A DNA stretch of 64,000 nucleotides from Nitrospiraceae bacterium (GCA_020632635.1 JACKFE010000004.1:124001-188000); one strand, 5' to 3'. Positions 8,583-17,153 are shown, counted from the stretch's first letter. Numbers and translations are program-made. The notes: generated by a model from the letters alone, not told the origin.

Positions 8583-9030
8583 GAAGTCGGTGCAGATTAT
8601 GTTTCTGATGTCAACGAGAAGGAGTAACGCCTCTCTCCGCCAGCCAATTGGGTCAGTGTATATCCTGCTTATTTCCTGTCGATCTTCTCATTGAACTTTC
8701 CTAGCCTTATAAGTTTTCCCACTCTTTCAGAGCTTCCGAGCACATTCTCTGCTTGGGTTTGTCCCTCCGGGGTGAATTTTTGAAAAAATTGACTTGCAGG
8801 CGGCACTATTCTCCAGCAATGGATCCTAACCTGATACGGTTGTAGAAAAAAAGAAAAAGGTCTGAAAAGAATCCCAATCTTTGTCGCTAAAGCCTTCATC
8901 GGGCTGGCCGATAAGTGCATGTGAAAAAATAGGCGTTAGAGAAACCCATGAAAATTGGGGAAATTACAACTTGGGAGATGGCATCATATTGTAAAACGTT
9001 CAACACGGTGCTGACGATTCAGAATTAGAT
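8583..9030. other. Intergenic region before the riboswitch
   Basis: About 450 bases with no supportable gene on either strand. It should contain the promoter of the riboswitch-led transcript, but no strong -35/-10 pair stands out. Confidence 0.55.
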
Positions 9031-9036
9031 CGAAGG

Positions 9037-9127
9037 CCCCTTTCCGATAAAGGCAAACCCATCGTGAGGTGGGGACGCAAAGCCACGGATCAGAAAATTT
9101 CTGATGGCCGGGTTACCGAAAAAGGGG
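9037..9127 (+). promoter_or_regulatory. Cyclic-di-GMP-I (GEMM) riboswitch aptamer
   Basis: RNA sensor of the second messenger c-di-GMP. The conserved core is present in order: AAAGGCAAACC (9050-9059), a GNRA-capped stem CCCATC-GTGA-GGTGGG (9058-9073), GGGACGCAAAGCC (9072-9084), a variable stem ATCAG/CTGAT (9088-9104) and GGCCGGGTTACCGA (9106-9119). The closing helix pairs CCCCTTT (9037-9043) with AAAGGGG (9121-9127). This matches the GEMM-I consensus, including the tetraloop that docks with its receptor. It lies 52 bases before the start codon of a large secreted protein. Confidence 0.95.
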
Positions 9128-9139
9128 AAAGCATGCTGT

Positions 9140-9178
9140 AGGGGTGGGGCCTTCCCTGTTTTCAAAAGGAGGGTTTCC
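9140..9178 (+). promoter_or_regulatory. Probable expression platform: Shine-Dalgarno sequestering hairpin
   Basis: Downstream of the aptamer, CCTTCCC (9150-9156) can pair with the ribosome-binding GGAGGG at 9168-9173. The same bases can alternatively pair with the G-rich AGGGGTGGGG at 9140-9149. This looks like a switch that hides or frees the ribosome site, so c-di-GMP would act on translation. No intrinsic-terminator U-run is present. Which state c-di-GMP favours cannot be told from the sequence. Confidence 0.45.
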
Positions 9179-11098
9179 ATGGCTACGGCATGTTCATTTT
9201 TTTATTCGAAAAAGATTGTTCTAGGAAGTTTGTTGGGAGTGTACCTCTTAGGCAGTCCCACATGGAGCGAGGCGGTTACCTCAAATGCTGCGACTCTTCA
9301 ATGGTCGGCGAATACAGAGTCCGATTTAGCAGGGTATAAGGTTTATCATGGCACTGCGCCAGGCGTATATGGAGTATCCTTAAATGTGGGGAATGCCACC
9401 TCTTATCAATATGCCAATCTAGAAGTCAATAAAACGCACTATTTTTCGGTGACTGCTTATGATACCTCTGGGAATGAGAGTGCTCCGGCCCCGGAGGTTT
9501 CAAAACTTATTCCAGGTTCGACTGGGATGGTGTTGTCAGTCTCGGTTACAGGGAATGGTGCAATCACGAGCAATCCGTCAGGTTTAACCTGCTCATCTAG
9601 TTCTTGCTCCGGTACCTTCACGCAAGGAACGTCTGTTACGCTTGTGGCTACTCCGTCCAGTGGCTATAGTTTTGCAGGGTGGGATGGGGCCTGTTCTGGA
9701 ACGGGAAATTGTTCAGTCACCCTCACGTCTTCTCGTTCAGTTTCTGCGACCTTTTCGGCGAATCCATCCAGCTCGTTAAAAACCTTGAGTGTAAAATTCG
9801 AAGGAAGTGGGAGTGGGACGGTCACAAGCGTTCCGTCAGGTCTCATCTGTTCATCAGGAACTTGTTCCGCATCATTCTCTCAGGGAACGTCCGTTTCTCT
9901 TTCCGCAACACCTCAGTCGGGGAGTATGTTTATGGGATGGCAGGGTGCATGTTCAGGAACCTCCTCCTGTACTGTGAACCTTGGAAGTTCCCAAGCATTA
10001 GTGGTGACGTTTAACACGAAAACGGTTGATGTTCCGAATCCCCCAAAACCCACGATGCCTTTTCTGGTGAATTTTCAATCTCCAGCTTCTCAAATTCCAG
10101 AAAATTTTAAAAAGGATGATGGAAGCCTTTTTGATAGCAGTCGAGGATATGGATGGAGTCAGTTGGTCAGTGGGTATGAACGAAAATCTAATTTAGGCTT
10201 GGCCACTGCGACGTTTATCAGTGTTCCAAATTCTCAACCCAGTACATGGAGCATGCCTATTCCGAATGGAACGTATTTCTTGACCTTGGTCCTTGGAGAT
10301 CCAGATCAAGCACAAGGACCACATTGGATATCTGCCGAAGATCTCCAATTAACGAAGCAGGTCAAGACCAGTCAAGGGGAATATTTAACGATTCTGGATT
10401 ACCCAGTAGTAGTAAAGGACAATGCTCTCACCTTAACATTAGGTGGAGACAGTCAGGGAGAAACCCTGCTCAATTTTCTCATCATCAACTCTAAGGCTGA
10501 TCAGGCCTTGGTTACGAATGTGCTAGCAGATAGTTTTGGAACTTCCTTGGTCACACCGTCTCTGGTGACTGGAGGGGCAACAAAAGTGAATCCAGATTTA
10601 TTGGTAAAACTTGATCAAGCCGAACAGGCCCAGAAGGCCGCAGCGGCTCAGGCAGCGGCAGAAGCGAAGCTGCAAGTCGAACAGGCCCAGAAGGCCGCAG
10701 CGGCTCAGGCAGCGGCAGAAGCGAAGCTGCAAGCCGAACAGGCTCAGAAGGCCGCAGCGGCTCAGGCAGCGGCAGAAGCGAAGCTGCAAGCCGAACAGGC
10801 TCAGAAGGCCGCAGCGGCTCAGGCAGCGGCAGAAGCGAAGCTGCAAGCCGAACAGGCCCAGAAGGCCGCAGCGGCTCAGGCAGCGGCAGAAGCGAAGCGC
10901 AAGCTGCGAACAGGCCCAGAAGGCCGCAGCGGCTCAGGCAGCGGCAGAAGCGAAGCTGCAAGCCGAACAGGCGGGCCCAGCGCTCAGGGCGAGAGGAAGC
11001 GAACGCTCAGAAGGCCGCAGCGGCTCAGGCAGCGGCAGAAGCGAAGCTACGGGCTGAACAGGCCCAGAAGCAGAAGGAGCAGGAGTTGGCAAAGTTAG
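9179..11098 (+). CDS. Secreted fibronectin-III / InlB-repeat protein with Ala-Gln repeats; 3' end frameshifted
   Basis: Start is the ATG at 9179, just after GGAGGG; an earlier in-frame start would lie inside the riboswitch. Order: signal peptide (residues 1-32, KIVLGSLLGVYLLGSPTWSEA), a fibronectin type III domain (about 38-100, LQWSANTESDLAGYKVYHG), two divergent InlB-type B-repeats (about 112-190 and 200-275, with Cys pairs and the phrases YSFAGWDGACSGTGNC and MFMGWQGACSGTSSC), a roughly 150-residue beta-rich domain, and 19-residue repeats of the type EQAQKAAAAQAAAEAKLQA. In the repeats the frame slips by +1 at about 10898 and by another +1 between 10965 and 11056. The ORF as read stops at 11098 in a nonsense tail. 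In the restored frame the protein ends at 11178 with SLQNLFGRR. Probably cell-surface or matrix-linked, given its c-di-GMP riboswitch. Confidence 0.8.
   Translation: MATACSFFYSKKIVLGSLLGVYLLGSPTWSEAVTSNAATLQWSANTESDLAGYKVYHGTAPGVYGVSLNVGNATSYQYANLEVNKTHYFSVTAYDTSGNESAPAPEVSKLIPGSTGMVLSVSVTGNGAITSNPSGLTCSSSSCSGTFTQGTSVTLVATPSSGYSFAGWDGACSGTGNCSVTLTSSRSVSATFSANPSSSLKTLSVKFEGSGSGTVTSVPSGLICSSGTCSASFSQGTSVSLSATPQSGSMFMGWQGACSGTSSCTVNLGSSQALVVTFNTKTVDVPNPPKPTMPFLVNFQSPASQIPENFKKDDGSLFDSSRGYGWSQLVSGYERKSNLGLATATFISVPNSQPSTWSMPIPNGTYFLTLVLGDPDQAQGPHWISAEDLQLTKQVKTSQGEYLTILDYPVVVKDNALTLTLGGDSQGETLLNFLIINSKADQALVTNVLADSFGTSLVTPSLVTGGATKVNPDLLVKLDQAEQAQKAAAAQAAAEAKLQVEQAQKAAAAQAAAEAKLQAEQAQKAAAAQAAAEAKLQAEQAQKAAAAQAAAEAKLQAEQAQKAAAAQAAAEAKRKLRTGPEGRSGSGSGRSEAASRTGGPSAQGERKRTLRRPQRLRQRQKRSYGLNRPRSRRSRSWQS
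10622..11055 (+). repeat. 57-bp tandem repeats encoding Ala/Gln/Lys/Glu-rich helix
   Basis: Four units of exactly 57 bases, 10622-10678, 10679-10735, 10736-10792 and 10793-10849, are near identical (19 codons, EQAQKAAAAQAAAEAKLQ + A or V). Unit 5 (10850-10907) is 58 bases long. Unit 6 (10908-10964) is again 57. The stretch 10965-11000 is scrambled, and 11001-11055 is a partial unit. The coded peptide resembles the alanine-rich helical region of TolA-like proteins. The array is prone to slippage. Confidence 0.92.
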
Positions 11099-11178
11099 AA
11101 GATTTGAAGGAAGCAATCACCGTTAAAAAGACTGGTGGAGAAGCCATCTCCTTGCAGAACCTCTTTGGCAGACGCTAA

Positions 11179-11864
11179 CGATGAACACATAGCTTGATTT
11201 CTTCGACTCAGTCGCTTTGTAGAGTTGAGGCTCTAGGAAAAGGAACTTGATACCTTCTCTTAGAGCCTCAGTCATTTGTAAGAGTCCGACAAATGATGCT
11301 CCTAAACCTTCTATGACTCATTTAGTATTGTGGAACTTGCAAGACAGGATGATTAACTGCCAATTTCTTGAGGTTAATCGCTATCAGATTCCATGGCATT
11401 CCGTTTTCATAGGGGAGAAGCAGGCGATGTCGATTTCCTATTTCGCATCAAGGTGAAGGATTGGGTAGTCAGTTTGGGTGATTCTTGTCGGCTGTCAGGG
11501 GTTTCTCGCAAATGCCCCCATGCTTTCAACATCTTCGCCACAGATTATCGATCACCAAAAATATCCTCTGGTTGCTCAATGGGTTTTTCATATGAGAGAA
11601 ACCTCATTGCCATCGTGTGTCAGCTTGTCGTGTCCCTTGTCATACCTGGCCAGGTGCATTGATCCATATGAGCCGACATCAGGAATGCAACTATATGTTT
11701 ATGAAGAAAGGGAGCTAAAGGTATGACAAGAGAGTGGCCGTGAGCTGCCCCCTTCCATCACTTGAATTCGGTTCGATCAGACAGTAAGACTGGAAAAGCT
11801 GAGAGGGGAAAGTATTGACCCCGTCGATACGGATATTCGAAGGGTCAGTCTGCAATGTCTAAGA
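11179..11864. other. Long intergenic region with one strong hairpin
   Basis: About 690 bases between the repeat protein and a convergent minus-strand gene. Several short open frames exist on the plus strand, but none has a recognisable protein pattern or a good ribosome site. The only clear structure is the inverted repeat at 11227-11269. Confidence 0.55.
11227..11269. terminator. Strong hairpin, possible transcription end
   Basis: Perfect 9-bp inverted repeat GAGGCTCTA (11227-11235) / TAGAGCCTC (11261-11269), with further pairing AAGG/CCTT in the loop. It starts 49 bases past the restored stop of the repeat protein. No U-run follows, so it is not a classical intrinsic terminator and may be an mRNA 3'-end stabiliser. 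Confidence 0.4.
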
Positions 11865-13256
11865 TTATGGGGCAATGCTGACTAGCAACATCGCGGTGGT
11901 CTGTGCCGGGGGGATCTGGCTGGAAAAGGCGTCAATTCGTTGGTTGTGAGATATTTTGACACTCAAAGTTTGCTGTCGGTGAGGTAATCGAAAAAAAGGA
12001 TGCAAGTCCGTGTGTACAAGCAAGGCCAGATCACAAATTTGTGGAGTGTCATTATTCAGGGAGGTTTGTTGGAAGACATATTGTCCGGACATGGCAACTT
12101 GTAAAGAGTCGTCCCATGTTTTGTAGGAATAGTCCAGCTTGGCGGAAAAAGCATCAGTATGCTCGGTTACTTGGTAGTTATGGTTTCGACGAAATTCGAG
12201 GCGTGGCTTAATTTCCTGCGTAGATCCGAGTCGGAATACACTCCCGAGGTTGCCAAAAATACGATCTGTAATTGGGCCATCTTGTGTGTCAGTTTGTCGC
12301 AAAACTCCCCATTCCGGAACGATATCAACGGGGCTGCTCAGATGAAAAGTTCCACCCATGGTGGATCCAATTTCTTGCCGATTGGTCGTCTCGCCAAAAG
12401 TATTTTTCGAGGTACGATATTGAGTGGACCAGAATCCCGTTCCAATCGAATGGGTCAGAGATAATTTGGCAAGGGCTGAATCTGTTGTCATGCTATTAGC
12501 GAGAGGACCATCGGGTTGAGAGAACACGTCTCGTTGTTCCCGACCATAGGCAAGAGATAATTGAGAGCCTTGCGAGAGCCCCCAGTTCAGAGAGAGTTTT
12601 TGCATTGATGCGACCGTGCGTGCTCGCAAGGGATCGGATTCCAGATTATCAGAATAGCGGCTTAGTTCGATTTGGGGGGTTACTAGAGGGAGGTTCCATT
12701 CCCATTTCACTTTTCCACCCATCTTTCCGCTGGGTGTAGATAAAGGCAATCTCCCAGATTCTTGCCCTGCATATCCATATTCTGCGTGATATTTCATGGT
12801 ATCCCAATCACCGTTGAGTACAATTTGTGCCCCCATCCGATTGGTGAGAGAGGGAAGGGCCGCTGATTGTAAAAAAGGATCTCGGTATGCCAATTGAAGG
12901 CCAGCCGTGAGATGGCGGGCTAAAAGAGGAATTTCCTTTGACGCCTGGACAATTCGGCTGCCCCCCTGATTTGCCAGGGAAGGAAGATTGGTGGCTTTTT
13001 GAATATCGAAGGGTTCCTGATTTTTTGAAAAAGTTAGGGAAGATGGAGTGGGCTCTCCCCCACCACCTTGCTGGCAGTTTGAGGAGCGAAGGGAGAAGCG
13101 GTTGATGCTATTGGGGCTCTCTGAATTCTTGCAGAAGCTAGCCATGCGTGGCGCAAACCAATTTTTCTGAAGGAGTGATGTTTCACCAAAGACCACACTC
13201 CTCCCTGAAGCCATTACTCCCAGTACCATCAATATGTAGAGAACAGTCCGCACCAT
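11865..13256 (-). CDS. Putative outer-membrane beta-barrel protein
   Basis: 463 residues, unrecognised at family level. A signal peptide is clear (MVRTVLYILMVLGVMASGRSVVFGE). From about residue 95 on, the sequence alternates polar and hydrophobic/aromatic residues in many short strands (for example VKWEWNLPLVTPQIELSRYSDN, SQLSLAYGREQRD, WSTQYRTSKNTFGE, KLDYSYKTWDDSLQVAMSGQYVFQQ), typical of an outer-membrane barrel. The C-terminus LLVSIAP lacks the usual terminal aromatic residue, which is odd for a BAM substrate. Convergent with the repeat protein; alone in its transcription unit. Confidence 0.6.
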   Translation of the reverse strand: MVRTVLYILMVLGVMASGRSVVFGETSLLQKNWFAPRMASFCKNSESPNSINRFSLRSSNCQQGGGGEPTPSSLTFSKNQEPFDIQKATNLPSLANQGGSRIVQASKEIPLLARHLTAGLQLAYRDPFLQSAALPSLTNRMGAQIVLNGDWDTMKYHAEYGYAGQESGRLPLSTPSGKMGGKVKWEWNLPLVTPQIELSRYSDNLESDPLRARTVASMQKLSLNWGLSQGSQLSLAYGREQRDVFSQPDGPLANSMTTDSALAKLSLTHSIGTGFWSTQYRTSKNTFGETTNRQEIGSTMGGTFHLSSPVDIVPEWGVLRQTDTQDGPITDRIFGNLGSVFRLGSTQEIKPRLEFRRNHNYQVTEHTDAFSAKLDYSYKTWDDSLQVAMSGQYVFQQTSLNNDTPQICDLALLVHTDLHPFFRLPHRQQTLSVKISHNQRIDAFSSQIPPAQTTAMLLVSIAP

Positions 13257-13786
13257 GACCTGTCTCTCCTTTCAAGGTATACCTCGGAAAAAAGCTTAGC
13301 AACGATAGGGCCAAAATACGGATAAAATCTGAGTTAAAACAAAACAGGAAATAATGAGATGAAAGATGGGGTAACTTCTTGAGATGACGGAGAAATTCCA
13401 GAATGTTGCAATGGATGAAAAATTCCGAATTAGTGACAGACTCGTGGGCCGTTCTGATTTGCGGGGTTTGTGCCACAGAGAAGCTGTGGCTTTACCACGA
13501 CAGAATAGGTGGCAAGAAATACGATGAGAAGGTCAGTTTTTGCCTAGACAAAGTTCCTGAATATTCAAAAATTTGATAGCTTATGAAGAGAAAGACAGTG
13601 CAAGGGTGAAAAGAAAAAACGTGAATGATGAGGCAGCGATTGTGAACATCATTTAGTGCAAGCGACTGATGGGGCATGTAACGTTGACATAGTCGGTGGG
13701 ACTATACGGTAGCTTCGTTATGTGGAGCGTATCATTTTACAATGGTGTATTCTTTCGACCAGATCGTTGAGTGAAGGAGCGTGTCA
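13257..13786. other. Intergenic region between divergent genes
   Basis: About 530 bases between the minus-strand barrel gene and msrA. No supportable gene. A perfect hairpin GCCACAG-AGAAG-CTGTGGC occurs at 13472-13490 and is of unknown role. A TTGACA occurs at 13684-13689, but I find no convincing -10 at the right distance. Confidence 0.5.
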
Positions 13787-14416
13787 ATGTTTATGAAGTG
13801 GTTCAACAAAAAAAACCTTGTGCAGGGTGTCTTGAGTGTTTTCTTAGCTGGGGGTGTGTTCCCGTTGCATGGATTTGCTGCCGAGTCTGAGAATCGTGAG
13901 AAAGCCATATTTGCGGGGGGGTGTTTTTGGTGTATGGAAGAGGTATACGAAAAGGTTTCGGGCGTCATTGCTGTTACATCGGGATACACCGGAGGTAATG
14001 TGGTGAAGCCAACTTACGAGCAGGTTTCTGCAGGTGGGACGGGCCATGCGGAATCTGTGGAAGTTATCTATGATCCGGTGCAAGTTTCATATGAACATCT
14101 TTTGGAAGTGTTTTGGAGGAATATTGATCCCACAGTCAAAGATGCTCAGTTTTGTGACCATGGGAATCAATATCGTTCCGCGATCTTTTATGTGGATGAC
14201 GGCCAGAAGCGATTGGCTGAGATTTCCAAAGAGAACGTGCAGACAGGTAAATCGTTTGCCGCTCCTCTTCAAACCGAAATTACGGAGGCTGGTATCTTCT
14301 ATGTCGCCGAAGACTATCATCAGGACTTCTACAAAAAGAATCCCACGAAATATAAATTCTATAAATGGAGCTGTGGTCGAGCGCAACGGCTGGAACAACT
14401 TTGGGGCAAACCCTGA
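13787..14416 (+). CDS. msrA: Peptide-methionine (S)-S-oxide reductase, exported
   Basis: Repairs oxidised methionine (S-sulfoxide) in proteins. The catalytic motif GGCFWCMEEVYEKV sits just after a signal peptide (residues 1-32, NLVQGVLSVFLAGGVFPLHGFAAE), so this copy should work in the periplasm. Other MsrA phrases are present: GYTGG, PTYEQVSAGGTGHAE, WRNIDPT, QFCDHGNQYRSAIFY and EDYHQDFY. Cytoplasmic MsrA lacks a leader. I chose ATG 13787 (209 residues) because GGAG at 13776-13779 is 7 bases away; a GTG at 13781 is too close. The resolving cysteine may be in KWSCGRAQR. No msrB neighbour. Confidence 0.95.
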   Translation: MFMKWFNKKNLVQGVLSVFLAGGVFPLHGFAAESENREKAIFAGGCFWCMEEVYEKVSGVIAVTSGYTGGNVVKPTYEQVSAGGTGHAESVEVIYDPVQVSYEHLLEVFWRNIDPTVKDAQFCDHGNQYRSAIFYVDDGQKRLAEISKENVQTGKSFAAPLQTEITEAGIFYVAEDYHQDFYKKNPTKYKFYKWSCGRAQRLEQLWGKP

Positions 14417-14478
14417 ATGTTTGATTGCCGTTTTCTTCGATTCTTTCTGATTTGATAGTTCCCTAAAGTGTCGTGTCC

Positions 14479-14517
14479 TTGACGCATTGCTGGCGAATAT
14501 GTAACCATTGGTTACAT
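14479..14517 (+). promoter_or_regulatory. Promoter and perfect palindromic operator on the start codon of the S24 repressor
   Basis: ATGTAACC (14499-14506), ATT, GGTTACAT (14510-14517) is a perfect 8-bp inverted repeat that includes the first two bases of the ATG at 14516. TTGACG begins near 14480; with a 17-base spacer it points to a weak -10 (TAACCA) inside the palindrome. There is no Shine-Dalgarno sequence, so the message may be leaderless. The arrangement suggests the repressor shuts off its own promoter. Confidence 0.6.
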
Positions 14518-15058
14518 GACACCCGAAGTGTTTAAGAAGATCCGTCAGCGCCTAGGATTGACTCAAAATCAGCTGGCTGAGCGCCTCCGCACCACCCGCA
14601 TGACGATTACCCGGTATGAATGCGGGATGCGCCGCATTCCGGGTGTGGTCGAAGCTATTCTTTCCCAATTGGATTGCCCAACTCAGATTCCCATGGCTGG
14701 GATCGTCGCTGCTGGTAATCCCATCGAACCGATCCCTCAAACCGAATTAGTGGAAGTACCGCCGTCGATGCTACGCACGGGCGATAATTTTGCATTGCGT
14801 GTGAAAGGGGAGTCGATGCGTGATGAAGGCATTATGTCCGGAGATCTTGTCATTGTGCGTAAGCAGCGAACGGCTAGGAATGGACAAACCGTCGTCGCTC
14901 TTATCAACCAAGAAGCCACGATTAAGAAATATTATCGCAAAGAGGGGCATATTGAGCTTCATCCGGCTAATGTCACGCTATCGCCAATTGTTGTAACACC
15001 GACGGATGAGTTTGAAATTGCAGGGGTGGTCATCGGCCTTATCCGTCATTGTGAGTAG
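14516..15058 (+). CDS. XRE-HTH / S24 (LexA/UmuD-like) self-cleaving repressor
   Basis: 180 residues. An N-terminal helix-turn-helix of XRE type (residues 1-55, IRQRLGLTQNQLAERLRTTRMTITRYECGMRRIP) is joined to an S24 peptidase domain. A probable cleavage site Ala-Gly lies in GIVAAGNP (about residues 62-69). The catalytic serine is in VKGESMRDEGIMSGD and the lysine in ATIKKYYRK. This is the architecture of SOS and prophage repressors, but the HTH is not the LexA winged helix. It heads a cassette with a Y-family polymerase and a DnaE-type polymerase, so it very likely controlled damage-induced mutagenesis. Unlike the two downstream genes it is intact. Confidence 0.85.
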   Translation: MTPEVFKKIRQRLGLTQNQLAERLRTTRMTITRYECGMRRIPGVVEAILSQLDCPTQIPMAGIVAAGNPIEPIPQTELVEVPPSMLRTGDNFALRVKGESMRDEGIMSGDLVIVRKQRTARNGQTVVALINQEATIKKYYRKEGHIELHPANVTLSPIVVTPTDEFEIAGVVIGLIRHCE

Positions 15059-15095
15059 TGAAGGTCGAGCATGTCTTGTTTGGAGCGATAGATGA

Positions 15096-16306
15096 ATGGA
15101 CCGGCAGATTGTGTGCTTGTGCATACCTAAACTTGAGGTGGCGCTTGCACGTCTAGGGTATCCGTCATTGCGTGGGAAGCCAGTGGCCATTGCCTCAACG
15201 CATACGTCTCGTACGATTATTCGGGAAGCATCGCGAGAAGCGGAAGAGGCCGGGGGTTTTCCCTGGTCTATCAGCTGATTGTGCCACACAGCGTTGCCCC
15301 TCACTGCATCTTATGGCTCCAAGCTCGTTGAAAGTCGCTCATGCGCATCAGGTGCTCTTGTCAGCCATTAAGTCAGTGACGCCCTTGTGGGAACCCGTTA
15401 GACCTGGTCATGTATTTCTTGATTTGAGTGGGACTTCTCGTCTCTTCGGCTCAACGTGCGATACGGCTGTGCGTGTGGAACGTGAGATGGCCCGCTGTAC
15501 CGGACTCCATGCCGTTGCCCGTATCAGTACCAATAAACTTGTTGCGCAAATGGCTACGACAGTTCTGACGTCATCACAAGTCTGTGAGGTCTGTCCAGGG
15601 TCCGAGCCGAATTTTCTGCGCCCGCTATCGATCTCGGCGTTCCCGGGGGTACGTGGACCACAGGCTGTATCTCTCCGAAGTATCTTGGCTGATTTGAATC
15701 TGCGGATTGTTCAGGATTTGGCTGATGCGACGTTGGATGCGTTGGAGTCTGTCTTTGGTCGATGGGCCATTCGGTTGTACCACTGGGTTCGGGGTGTGGA
15801 TTCCTCCCCTGTCCTATTGCCGGATCGGCTCCCCACGGTGATGCGATTATGTCTCTTTGAGCCTGATACGGTTGAATGGCCTTGTTTGGTGGGAGAACTT
15901 TCACGGTTGACAGACCAAGTATGCCATGAGCTACGCCGACACGACACGTCTGTGATCGATTGACGCTCACAGTACACTATAGCGATCAGAACACTGCGCA
16001 GCGCAGAAGTCATTTGCAACACCGACACAATGGGAGGTTGAAATGTTTCTATTTCTCCAGACACTGTTCAGGCGATGTGTATGTCGTCGCGTCCGTATCC
16101 GTCGCTTGACAGTTCGCGCCAATAGCTTTCGTCTTCCACCACAGCAGCTTTCCCTCTTTGATGTTCCTGAGGAGAAGCAATCTCAGGAGATATTCCGGGC
16201 GCAGCGGCTCGCTCTAGCCTTGGATCGTATCCGTCTGCGATTTGGAATGAACGTGATTGCTTGGGGACGCTCCTGCTCCTCAGCATTGCCTCATCGAACG
16301 CCTTAA
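15096..16306 (+). pseudogene. Y-family DNA polymerase (DinB/ImuB-like), broken by several frame shifts
   Basis: Translesion polymerase remnant. The N-terminus MDRQIVCLCIPKLEVALARLGYPSLRGKPVAIA starts at 15096. In a run of five G at about 15250 the frame changes, and the protein continues in another frame as PGVFPGLSADCATQRCPSLHL up to 15963. There DTSVID meets a TGA, while the homologous sequence (TLTVHYSD) goes on in a third frame, and from about 16001 a further frame (AQKSFATPTQWEVEMF) leads to the C-terminal LSLFDVPEEKQSQE and RLRFGMNVIAWGRS. The palm-like phrase HVFLDLSGTSRLFG is present. At least three indels are needed, too many for one read error, so I call it a pseudogene, with draft-sequence error as the alternative. 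Confidence 0.8.
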
Positions 16307-16349
16307 GAGCTCTTGATCTCAAGGCCATGCTTTTTACGAGGGTTGCTTC

Positions 16350-16989
16350 ATGTCCTTGTTTGTGCATCTGCATGTTCATTCCGAGTATTCCCCAATGCAT
16401 GGGGCCTCGACAATCGAAGTACTCTGTCAGGCAGCCAAACGTCACGGTGCAACATCTCTGGCCTTGACGGATACCAATGGTTTGTATGGTGCTATCCGAT
16501 TCATTGAGGTTGCCCGCGAATATGGGCTTCGCCCCATTCTAGGAGCCGAACTACGCCACCAAACCCATCGAGCGCTTTGTCTGATCAAAGATCATTCCGG
16601 ATATGCCAACCTCTGTCAGATTATCTCTCAACGGCATTGTCATCCGGACTTTGATCTCCTTCAGGCCGTCAGGGACTATCGCCGCGGTCTTATCATTGCG
16701 TCTGATGACCCTCAGGTGCTCATGGTTTGGAAACGACAGTCTAAAACGGATCTTTATGTCGAACTGACGCCGGGAGCATTAATGCATCAGGCATTTGCGG
16801 TCAGTCGGCGACTCGGGTTACCCCCCCGTCGCCACGAATCGAGTCGCCTTTGCGTCACCAGATGAATTTCCTATTCATCGAACGTCCCTTGTGGCTGGAA
16901 GGGTGATTCAAGAAGACTATGCCGTTGCCACGCTTACCGTCTCTCGCCTGGATGTTTTGACCGACCAGTATTGTCGCCGGCATACGTGA
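16350..16989 (+). pseudogene. DnaE-type DNA polymerase III alpha, PHP-domain remnant
   Basis: Begins MSLFVHLHVHSEYSPMHGAS, the PHP-domain start of bacterial DnaE/DnaE2, with LALTDTNGLYGAIRF and RPILGAELRH. The frame breaks in a run of C at about 16820: the first frame ends at 16865 while LPPVATNRVAFASPDEFPIHR continues in the next frame to 16989. After FPIHR the sequence no longer looks like DnaE, and the polymerase domains (normally another 800 or so residues) are missing. Together with the preceding polymerase remnant this is the tail of an imuB-dnaE2-like mutagenesis cassette that has been truncated. Confidence 0.8.
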
Positions 16990-17153
16990 TGATCAAAGAG
17001 AAACAGCCTCTCAGTGTATCTAATGATAAATGATAGAGGTCGCCTCCTTTCGTCTGTAATTTGTCCCTGTGACAGAGCGCAGCTGAATATCTACAATAGC
17101 AATCAATTAGTTGGACTTTTTGTATTCTTGGAAGTCATTGCAAGGATGATAGC

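Noticed and set aside
9104..9178. An earlier start for the surface-protein gene
   Set aside because: It would begin inside the c-di-GMP aptamer. The ATG at 9179 has the ribosome site and the signal peptide.
10551..10961. Open frames on the minus strand over the 57-bp repeats
   Set aside because: They are low-complexity mirrors of the repeat array, with no start signal or independent pattern.
10622..11055. A CRISPR array reading of the repeats
   Set aside because: The units are contiguous 57-base coding repeats with no spacers between them.
13684..13712. A sigma-70 promoter for msrA from TTGACA at 13684
   Set aside because: The only -10-like box in range, TATACG, has a 13-base spacer, too short to support.
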